12,500 nt of DNA. It comes from Theodoxus fluviatilis (Eukaryota > Mollusca > Gastropoda > Cycloneritida > Neritidae). The notes beneath the pieces are model-generated. The model was not told the DNA's origin. It saw only the letters and a list, made by a program, of their open reading frames with translations, and did no database searches. The stretch lies in assembly GCA_034096865.1 (NCBI GenBank), contig JAWQFJ010000479.1, positions 27,501-40,000 of the forward strand. The letters are read 5' to 3'. Shown in pieces: positions 1-10,200 of the stretch (positions are counted from its first letter, which is position 1; every line of letters starts with the position of its first letter). The position numbers and the translations under genes were made by a program.

Positions 1-451
1 GAGCAATGAACACCTGATTAACATAAATTGTCCCATGTATGATTATTCTATGCTATCACAGTCCAGTTTTTTGGTGAGAGGGTAAGCAAGCCTACACTGG
101 CCTTCAAACTGTCTACAAGAGCAATGAAGATGACCAATGATTCGACCAGTTTGTTTTAGCAATCAAAAATAGACCACTCTCAACCATTAACCGATGGTGT
201 TTACAACTGCTCACATTTCACCTACGTCAGAACCAAAAGGCCATGAGTGTACGACTCTGGACTTATCACTGCATAGGGATGTCTTTTCAATCAAACTTGT
301 TTGAATAAGATCCACATAATATATGGATTCTTCAACCTTTTTCAGTGTTCTACAGTAGCTAAGATAACCATATCAACAGTAAACATGGTATTGAAAAACA
401 AAATTGTTGTTTGTTGTAAAAGGAGCTTCCTGATTACCAGGTCCTGGCAGT
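1..451. other. Intronic sequence with no recognisable feature
   Basis: This is moderately AT-rich sequence with no coding similarity and no tandem structure until the minisatellite begins near 452. It is presumably part of the intron 3' of the last seen MROH1-like exon. The open frame at 301-534 on the plus strand runs into the minisatellite and has no protein-like character. Confidence 0.6.
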
Positions 452-1420
452 CCCATATCCAGCGGTCTCCCCTCCTACATGAGTGCATAGTCAGCCCCAT
501 ATCCAGCGGTCTCCCCTCCTACATGAGTGCATAGTCAGCCCCATATCCAGCGGTCTCCCCTCCTGCATGAGTGCATAGTCAGCCCCATATCCAGCGGTCT
601 CCCTTCCTGCATGAGTGCATAGTCAGCCCCATATCCAGCGGTCTCCCCTCCTGCATGAGTGCATAGTCAGCCCCATATCCAGCGGTCTCCCCTCCTGCAT
701 GAGTGCATAGTCAGCCCCATATCCAGCGGTCTCCCCTCCTGCATGAGTGCATAGTCAGCCCCATATCCAGCGGTCTCCCCTCCTGCATGAGTGCATAGTC
801 AGCCCCATATCCAGCGGTCTCCCCTCCTGCATGAGTGCATAGTCAGCCCCATATCCAGTAGTCTCCCCTCCTGCATGAGTGCATAGTCAGCCCCATATCC
901 AGTAGTCTCCCCTCCTGCATGAGTGCATAGTCAGCCCCATATCCAGCGGTCTCCCCTCCTACATGAGTGCATAGTCAGCCCCATATCCAGCGGTCTCCCC
1001 TCCTGCATGAGTGCATAGTCAGCCCCATATCCAGTGGTCTCCCGTCCTGCATGAGTGCATAGTCAGCCCCATATCCAGCGGTCTCCCCTCCTGCATGAGT
1101 GCATAGTCAGCCCCATATCCAGCGGTCTCCCCTCCTACATGAGTGCATAGTCAGCCCCATATCCAGCGGTCTCCCCTCCTGCATGAGTGCATAGTCAGCC
1201 CTATATCCAGCGGTCTCCCGTCCTGCATGAGTGCATAGTCAGCCCCATATCCAGCGGTCTCCCCTCCTGCATGAGTGCATAGTCAGCCCTATATCCAGTG
1301 GTCTCCCGTCCTGCATGAGTGCATAGTCAGCCCTATATCCAGTGGTCTCCCGTCCTGCATGAGTGCATAGTCAGCCCTATATCCAGCGGTCTCCCCTCCT
1401 GCATGAGTGCATAGTCAGCT
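452..1420. repeat. 44-bp minisatellite, about 22 copies
   Basis: The unit is 44 bp, beginning ATATCCAGCGGTCTCCCCTC and ending near CATAGTCAGCCCC; spacing was checked between successive GAGTGC motifs at 481 and 525. About 22 head-to-tail copies are very similar. Variant positions include CGG/TGG/TAG after CCAG, CTGCAT/CTACAT, CCCC/CCCG before TCC, and CCCC/CCCT before ATATCC. The two TAG copies are adjacent (about 858-905), and CCCT/CCCG variants cluster at the right end (about 1199-1375), which suggests local spread of copies. Both edges are abrupt. It lies in the last intron of the gene seen in the window. Confidence 0.97.
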
Positions 1421-1679
1421 CCTCAACCTCTGCCTGCCTATTGAAACCCTGTCTCTTGACAGGCGGATGTCGGCAAGCAAGCTTTGGCATTCGATAAATT
1501 GTGCAAGGAACAGTGCCGTGGTTCAATCCCAGAGATAGATGTATACTGGATTATCAATTTCTAGTAATTAAGATGAGAAACACAGGACACAACGAATTGC
1601 TCTAAATTTCACAATCTCAGCAAAGCAGTCATGCTTAGGTGGTGACCATGGAAGCCCAATAATGAGAGAGTGGACAAAC
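1421..1679. other. Intronic sequence between minisatellite and exon 8
   Basis: No coding signal is seen. Around 1517-1531 the sequence GTGGTTCAATCCC resembles an internal pol III B box, but no A box or tRNA fold was found around it, so it is not called as a SINE. Confidence 0.5.
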
Positions 1680-1814
1680 CTGAACTTTGGGGGGGTTGAT
1701 ATTGACAGTGGATCCTATCCGCACCATCAGGGCTGCAAACAGTCTGTGGAAATTCTTGACGACCACCTCCTCTGTCTCCTCCACCACAAATATCTCCTTC
1801 AGGGCACAAGTCAC
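1680..1814 (-). CDS. MROH1: MROH1-like exon 8 of window (45 codons), last seen
   Basis: The acceptor is GCTGTCCAG|GTGACT and the likely donor TTCAG|GTTTGT, phase 0 at both ends. The product starts VTCALKEIFVVEETEEVVVK, continues NFHRLFAALMVRIG and ends NINPPKVQ. This matches the MROH1 region in which a leucine-rich alanine-rich helix is followed by a short Pro segment. No further exon could be recognised between here and position 1, so the remaining 3' exons lie to the left of the window. Confidence 0.87.
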
Positions 1815-4800
1815 CTGGACAGCGACACAGCAGTCAGACAACACTGTTGAGTGTACAACTGTCAGGAAAGGATCTCAAAACAGTTACATACATATGATAT
1901 AGATATAGCATGGAAGACAACAAAAAGGGGAATGCAATGAATTGGTTGCTGCACAAAAGCCTTTGAATAAAAATGTATGTTAGTATATACTTAAATTATA
2001 AATTTGCAGCAGGATTTATGAATATGAAAGAAACATGAAATGTGCTATGCTGAACTTGAAGCAAAAATTTCCAGACTTTCTTCAATTACATTTATTATTC
2101 ATATAACTTTCTTCCATTAGGAAATAAAATAGCTACTTGAAATTGTGTAAGAATAAAATATATTTATGCCTCAACAAGTACTGACATGACACTTTTATAC
2201 AAAACAGATTTACTCTAATATGGTGACAACTGCTGTTTCAAGAGACAAACCTATCATTAACAAAAACCCTACGTAGAGGAGCTTTCAGTTTCAGGGTCTG
2301 TTTCAGAGAGCCTGAACCAGGGGAGGTTTACACAAACACTCCGCCATGGAAAAATGTCTCTGTTGACTTTCCCAAAGTTGAAACTCAATTTGGCAAGGGT
2401 CCTTACAGCATATGTGGTGATGGAGGCAGTGCGCAGCATCTTTTCCTTGTTGCGGGGGTCAGGCTTCTCCTCGTAGGGCAGGGACTTGGAGTACAGCTCC
2501 AGGAAGTGGTCGATCATGGCAGCTGCCAGCTGGGTGTCCTGGGCCAGGATGTGCCAGATTTCCACCACCTGTCTGTAGTGAGTAGGTAAGTCAGCAAGTA
2601 GGCAAGTAGGCAAGCAGGCAAGTAGGCAAGTAGGCAAGTAGACATGCAGGCAAGCAGGCAAGTAGGCAGGCAGGCAAGTAGACAAGTAGATAAGCAGGCA
2701 AGTAGGCAAGCAGGCAAGTAGGCAAGTAGGCAGGCAGGCAAGTAGACAAGTAGATAAGCAGGAAAGTAGACAAGCAGGCAAGCAGGCAAGTAGGCAAGCA
2801 GGCAAGTAGGCAGGCAGGCAAGTAGACAAGTAGATAAGCAGGCAAGTAGGCAGGCAGGCAAGTAGACAAGTAGATAAGCAGGCAAGTAGACATGCAGGCA
2901 AGCAGGCAAGCAGGCAAGCAGGCAAGTAGATAAGTAGGCAAGTAGGCAAGCAGGCAAGTAGGCAAGCAGGCAGGTAGGCAAGTAGGCAAGCAGGCAGGTA
3001 GGCAAGTAGACAAGTAGGCAAGCAGGCAAGTAGACAAGTAGGCAAGTAGGCAAGTAGACAAGTAGGCAAGTAGGCAAGCAGGCAAGTAGGCAAGCAGGCA
3101 AGTAGGCAAGCAGGCAAGTAGGCAAGTAGGCAAGCAGGCAAGCAGGCAAGCAGGCAAGCAGGCAAGCAGGCAAGCAGGCAAGCAGGCAAGCAGGCAAGCA
3201 GGCAAGCAGGCAAGTAGGCAAGTAGGCAAGCAGGCAGGTAGGCAAGTAGGCAAGCAGGCAGGTAGGCAAGTAGGCAAGTAGGGAAGCAGGCAAGTAGGCA
3301 AGCAGGCAAGTAGGGAAGCAGGCAAGTAGGCAAGTAGGCAAGTAGGAAAGTAGGGAAGTAGGGAAGCAGGCAAGTAGGCAAGCAGGCAAGTAGGCAAGCA
3401 GGCAGGTAGGCAAGTAGACAAGTAGGCAAGTAGGCAAGCAGGCAAGTAGGCAAGCAGGCAAGTAGGAAAGCAGGCAAGTAGGCAAGCAGGCAAGTAGGCA
3501 AGTAGGGAAGTAGGGAAGTAGGGAAGCAGGCAAGTAGGCAAGCAGGCAAGCAGGCAAGTAGGCAAGTAGGCAAGCAGGCAAGTAGGCAAGCAGGCAAGTA
3601 GGCAAGCAGGCAGGTAGGCAAGTAGACAAGTAGGCAAGTAGGCAAGAAGGCAAGTAGACAAGTAGGCAAGTAGGCAAGTAGGGAAGCAGGCAAGTGGGCA
3701 AGCAGGCAAGTAGGCAAGTAGGGAAGCAGGCAAGTAGGCAAGCAGGCAAGTAGGCAAGTAGGGAAGTAGGGAAGTAGGGAAGCAGGCAAGTAGACAAGTA
3801 GACAAGTAGGCAAGCAGGCAAGTAGGCAAGCAGGCAAGTAGGGAAGCAGGCAAGTAGGCAAGCAGGCAAGTAGGCAAGCAGGCAAGAAGGCAAGTAGACA
3901 AGTAGGCAAGTAGGCAAGCAGGCAAGCAGGCAAGTAGGGAAGCAGGCAAGTAGGCAAGCAGGCAGGTAGGCAAGTAGGCAAGTAGGCAAGTAGGCAAGCA
4001 GGCAGGTAGGCAAGTAGACAAGTAGGCAAGTAGGCAAGCAGGCAAGTAGGCAAGCAGGCAAGTAGGGAAGCAGGCAAGTAGGCAAGCAGGCAAGTAGGCA
4101 AGTAGGGAAGTAGGGAAGTAGGGAAGCAGGCAAGCAGGCAAGCAGGCAAGTAGGCAAGTAGGCAAGTAGGCAAGCAGGCAAGTAGGCAAGCAGGCAAGTA
4201 GGCAAGCAGGCAGGTAGGCAAGTAGACAAGTAGGCAAGTAGGCAAGAAGGCAAGTAGACAAGTAGGCAAGTAGGGAAGCAGGCAAGCAGGCAAGTAGGCA
4301 AGCAGGCAGGTAGGCAAGTAGACAAGTAGGCAAGAAGGCAAGTAGACAAGTAGGCAAGTAGGCAAGTAGGGAAGCAGGCAAGTGGGCAAGCAGGCAAGTA
4401 GGCAAGCAGGCAAGTGGACAAGCAGGCAAGCAGGCAAGTAGACAAGTAGGCAAAAAGTAGGTGTTTAACATGCATGCAGCACTCCACTGTGACCTTAGGC
4501 ATAGGTAAATTATGAATTAGCAGAAACAAGGGGAAATGATTCTGATGACAGGCCACTCTAGCGGCCTCTTCCAAGGTGAGGGGTGCGGAAAAGACGGCGA
4601 AGCTTGTGGGTCATGCAAACCGATGGGCCACAGCATTTATTTGGTGTAAATGAATAAATAGATGAATATTTTTGTTGGGATTTACATTTATTTAATTGTT
4701 TACACCAGTCAGATGCTGAGGCTCATCAGCTTGCGTGGCCCGCCAGATTTGCTCTTTTCCACACCCCTCTCCTTGGATGAGTCCACTAGTGTGCCCCATT

Positions 4801-5457
4801 ATCCGAAATCTCTCCAAACAAAGGTAGGTTGACATGTACGTGGGCAGACAGTAAAAGTGGAAGAGAGAGATGGATGAAGAGGTACAGAAATCTAGACAGA
4901 TATATGGATGCATGCAAAGAGATATGCACTGAGATAGTGACTTACATACACAATTATAGATCAACATATACATATAAAGACAATCAGCAACTCTGACATA
5001 CAAACAGTTATACAGACAGAAGACGACGAACACCTGGTTCACAGACACAAAGAAAGACAGCAAGAAAGCAGACAGGAAGAAAGGCAGACAGGTTGGCAGG
5101 TGAGCAAAGAGGCAGGCACACAGGACTACAAATAGGCAAAAAGAGGCAGGCACACAGAACTACAAATAGGCAAATAGAGGCAGGTTGACATATAAGTAGA
5201 CACACAGATAGTAGATATATAGACAAGCAGACAAGACAAACAGGCATGAAACATAGACAAGAAGATAGAGCTGACAGATGGATAGGTGTTCAAGCAAACA
5301 GACAAATGTAGACACAGAAGCACAAACTTATGAGCTGAAAAATATGCAGATAGATTGTGTTGAAAATACAGAATAGACATATAAGTTTACACAAAAACCC
5401 ACAAATGCACATATAACCATGTAATATACATGCCTGTACACACATATACATGTCCAC

Positions 5458-5520
<63 letters not shown>

Positions 5521-5560
5521 CACCAATACACCACACACCAATACACCACACACCAATACA

Positions 5561-5609
<49 letters not shown>

Positions 5610-5666
5610 CATACACACAGAAACACACACACACTCACACAGACACACACCCACACACACACACAC

Positions 5667-5745
<79 letters not shown>

Positions 5746-7174
5746 GAGCCAGAGAGCCACTCACTCATCGTAGGGCAGGGAGTAGGTGAGGAGGCTGGTG
5801 AGGGTGGAGATGAGGTGGTGGGAGGCCATGGTGCGGATGGTGCGTAGAGTCCCAGTCTTGGTCTGCTCAAACTGGATCTGCTTCAGCTTGTCATGCAGTG
5901 CCTGCAGCAGGTTCTCCACCTGCACAGAGGCAAAGGCAAAGGAAAATGTGTTTGTTTTTCTATTGCCACTTTCCCACCCATTGATGGGTACTCAAACCCC
6001 ACACATTTATCCCCTGGTCATCGGGCTCCCTCTTCTTATCACTCCAACACCATCTCAACTCCTTGGGAGCATGCAACCAGGCTACGGATGAATGCGCCAA
6101 AGGTAGCTTTCACAATTTTCCAGCTCAGTCCTCACAGGTACTCGTTTTACTCCTGGGTGGGGAGAAGCAATGCGAGTAAAGCACCTTGCTCAAGGATGCA
6201 ACTCTAGAATCCGCGCAGTTTTGAACGCCGCAATCACTGGCCACAAGCGACTGCAGGTCAAGCGTGCTGACCACTTGGTCAAAGAGTTCCACAAAACACA
6301 AACAGTCATGCCTTGGACCAGTGCTTCTTACCAACTGCAACAGCAACAACAGATCGTGTTACATGTGTACTAACATTCATTCCAATCAAGTCTTTCTCAA
6401 AATAATGGATTCAATACAGTTTATGAGTAAATAGCAAGAATACATTATATTCCTGTAGTTATGCTGGTGTGTGAATACACAGTGCATCTTCAAAGACATA
6501 GCAAAGGTGAAAACATCACTAGCATAGAATACAGTTATCCAGTGAACACCTGGCCTGTGTTAATCCACATCCACAAGAGCAAAAAAACAAAACAAAATGT
6601 AATTATATGCAATTATCATACTAAGAAAATACAACTGAAAATTCCACAGAAAATTACGACAATTATGACAATCCAAAAGTTTTTGCCTGAATAAATAGAC
6701 ATGTAGAGAGAAAGAACAGACCAACATTATCACTGCAACGGTGAAAATCCCAGTCAATCAACAACCAAGACTCCCAACCGATGAGTGGCAATGTCACAAA
6801 GGGAAGCAACCCACAAGCAAAGGGGGACCACCCATTTTGTATGGGTACAGAGAGGCTGCGACTTGACCCCTCACCTTGCTGAGTACCTCTCCACCGCGCT
6901 GCTTCATGAGGCCGTTGAGCACCACGCAGGCGCCGGAAGAGCTGTGGGACTGGGAGTCCAGCAGACTGTCCAACAGCGTGTCCAGGAACGGCTCCAGTGT
7001 CGTGCTTGGCAACTTCTTGCTGATCACCTACAGGGACCAGGCATATGTTGTAGGAGACAGGCACAGAGACCAACAGGCAAGGAGAGAACGACAAAGACAG
7101 GCTTGCATGCATGCACACACAAGCATGCATGAACATGCACACACACACACACATTTCTTCTTGACTGGTGTGCA

Positions 7175-7215
<41 letters not shown>

Positions 7216-10200
7216 TCACATGCATGCAAGTGCATGGACTCAGATTGTACATACATATAATGATATATGCATGAACACATGCACACAAACACACATATGG
7301 TCAAGAGTACAGAGGTGGTGAGTATTGGTGTGACACAAATATTTCAAAATAAATTGTCTGATACAGTAATGATACACTCTTCATTTCACATAAATATGAT
7401 GCATTAGGTGATGTCTAAACTGTACAGAAAAGAAAAACTGAATGCAATGTTTAGTTTAGTTGTATTTGAAGAAGACAGTTTGGAGTCTCATCTTAACTTG
7501 ACACCAAAGTGTGAATTGAAAATTGGCTGCAGTGTAAAGTTGAGTTAAGACGAATGCTAACCTCTAATTTGACTAACAATTATGGTTTTATTTCATTTCT
7601 TCTTGACCTAGGAGCAAAAATATCAGTAATACTTGGATGTTGAAGCTGCAATAAAGTTTTTGTGTTGAATAGTTTATCTTTTGTGGCTCTTTTTCTGAAT
7701 GAGTGGTGGTGTCAAGTTAAGATGAGACTCCAAACTGTCTTCTTCAAATACAACTAAACTAAACATTGCATTCAGTTTTTCTTTTCTGTACAGTTTAGAC
7801 ATCACCTAATGCATCATATTTATGTGAAATGAAGAGTGTATCATTACTGTATGAAAAAGTTTATTTTGAAATTTTGTGTCACACCAATACTCACCACCTC
7901 TGTACTCTTGACCATATACACGTGCACATACATGTATTCATGTACACACACTGAAGAAAACTATGGCAAAGACTGTTACAATCAGAAGGGAAAAATTCAA
8001 CACAAACAGTTAGAAAATGAATATAACTACAGAAAAACAAAATTACATATAAATTAAAATGGATGAGTAATTTTTTAACTAATGCATACACTGTAATTGA
8101 TCATTGAGACAGAAGTGTCAAAATACTCCAGGTATTGGCATGGACAATACTTACTTTAGAGAGGTCGTTGACCACCATGAAGAGCACGTTGGGATCTCCC
8201 TTCTTCAGCCTCTCCTTCAGCGTGGGAAGTGCCTCCACCATCTGGTCCTTGTGGTCAGCAGGGTTGCCTGGACACACACACAGGCAAGCATGGTAAGCAT
8301 AGCAACACTCACTGGATCCCAGCAACTGTTAGAACATAGTAGCAGTTCAGTGGGGTTAGAACAGTTGAATGTCAAGCATGGATCGCAGGTTAGGTACCAA
8401 CCTGAGTTCCTTGAAACTTTAAAGGGAAAGTTTTTTTTTTCAGAAGCAAAACAAAATTGAAAATATGTACAGACTGCGTGTCTTGTTTGAAATTCATTTC
8501 TATCTTCTTTCGTTGTTGTTGAGAAAAATCAAACTTTGTGTTTGAAGCTAATTTGTGAGCTTGCTTTCGCCACTGAACAAGAGGAGAAGGTTGCTTGACT
8601 TTGTTAGTGTGACATAGTATGTTACTAGAGCCACATAGTATGTTACTAGTGCAACATAATATGTTACTGGTGTGACATAGTATGTTACTGGTGTGGCATA
8701 GTATGTTACTAGTGTGACATAGTATGTTACTGGTGTGACATAGTATGTTACTGGTGTAACATACTATGTTAAAATAGGGACTTAGTATGCAAGCATCTTG
8801 GTGTCAATTGATTGAAAATGTTTGATATACAACTTATTTTGCAGTAGTTGGTATTTCCAAGTATTCTGAGGTACTCATGAAACTACGCTCAAATACCGAA
8901 TCAAAAACTCCTCTAACACAGCACATTACTTTCAATGTGTTCATCTTCTGCAGGGTATTGGCTCCTTAATTAATAGAAACGCATAAAGTACAAGCCCATT
9001 TGCAGAATATGAAAGAAACCAAAAACCTACTTCCTCTCCATAACCACCACATCATCAGCACAACCATCATTCCCACATGATTTAGTTCTCATTAAAACAT
9101 TCCACGCTGTCAGACAATGGGTTACGCTGCATGCCTACTGACCTTGGAAGCGCAGGCTGATGCGAAGGGTCAGCTGGATGCAGTCGATGGCCATTTGGCG
9201 GACGTTGATGCTGGGGTCTGTGCAGCGCGGCACCAGTCTGGCCAGGTACACTCCCTCCCCAGTGAGTGCCCCGCGAGGCTGCCATGCAAACAGGCACAGT
9301 CATCTAGATGAAGATGCCACTATTCAGGAAGCATACGTCAGTGATATATATAGTCCATTACATGCTCCTTGGATGCATTTGAGTTTTCAAAGATGATTAG
9401 ATTTAAGAATATCCATTGCAAGAGAGTAGATAACAAATTTGAAGAAAACAAAATCTGAACTGCACACTTAGAAATCTTGAACACAACAACTTGTTCTGAA
9501 ACTTTTTCTATTGCACTGGATACATGAAAGTCACAAATACAGTAAATATAACATGACAATATGAGTGGCACAATCATTAAAGGCCATACAATTTATAGAG
9601 AATAAAGCATCTTCATGCTGACAGGAGTCATGCTGAGGAACTTTCAATAATACCCGACTCACAGAGCCTTCCAGTTTCTCCAGGAAGAAGGTGAGCAGAC
9701 GGCTCCAGATCAGAATGGCCCTCTCGCGCTCAAACTCCTGGGGTGACAGGATCCACTGCACCAGGTGCTGAGGAGCAGAGAGGAAAGGAAAGGTCAGACA
9801 ATTGAGTCAAAGACAAACACCAACGAAAGTAACACTTTTCCTTGCACAACGAAAAACAAGAACGTTTAAATTTTTTAATATAAGTATATGAATGAGAGAA
9901 AAATTCCCTTCCATATCTCCATTTTACATTGTGGAACAGTACCAAAGTTTGAGAGCAGAGAAATCTACAGGGTGACCCAAAATGAATGCAACCCATAAAA
10001 GTATGCACAACTGCTACACATGTGAATGGATTGAGTTGAGTTTTTACACACATCAACGTAAGATAATAACAATTAAGTTTTGAAAGTTTGAGTCATTTCG
10101 GTTGGGTGGTCCACATGTTAGCAACGTTCAAAGATATGCCCCAAATGTCCACCACATTGACGGAGACACTCCTGAATGCGGCTTTCTTGATGATGTGTGG

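Noticed and set aside
301..534. Plus-strand 77-codon frame
   Set aside because: Its C-terminal part is the minisatellite and its N-terminal part has no homology that I recognise. It has the composition of AT-rich intron.
452..1420. Possible CRISPR array
   Set aside because: The 44-bp units are contiguous with no unique spacers, and the context is eukaryotic with introns.
1500..1560. Second SINE based on a B-box-like GTGGTTCAATCCC
   Set aside because: No A box at the right distance and no SINE body or tail; a match of this length can occur by chance.
2269..4574. Three very long minus-strand reading frames (626 to 722 codons) rich in Leu, Pro, Cys, Ala
   Set aside because: They are the three translations of one 8-bp tandem repeat whose motif lacks stop codons. 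There is no domain, no codon bias and no splice evidence; only the last 56 codons of one frame are real exon 7.
4692..5380. Cys-rich, signal-peptide-like minus frames that could suggest secreted peptides
   Set aside because: The Cys and Leu come from degenerate AGACA/GGCA simple sequence. The overlapping frames look alike, and no start, splice or domain evidence supports them.
5290..5870. Thr-His and Cys-Val repeat proteins on both strands
   Set aside because: They are translations of the CA/TG microsatellite. The only coding part is exon 6 (5919-5765), read in a different frame context.
6213..6290. Functional tRNA gene on the minus strand
   Set aside because: Box-like motifs are present, but the acceptor stem does not pair and the sequence runs on into a SINE-type body.
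7836..8057. Plus-strand 73-codon frame overlapping the inverted repeat
   Set aside because: It lies across the repeat arm and intron sequence, is Lys/Tyr/Thr-rich from AT-rich DNA, and has no partner signal.
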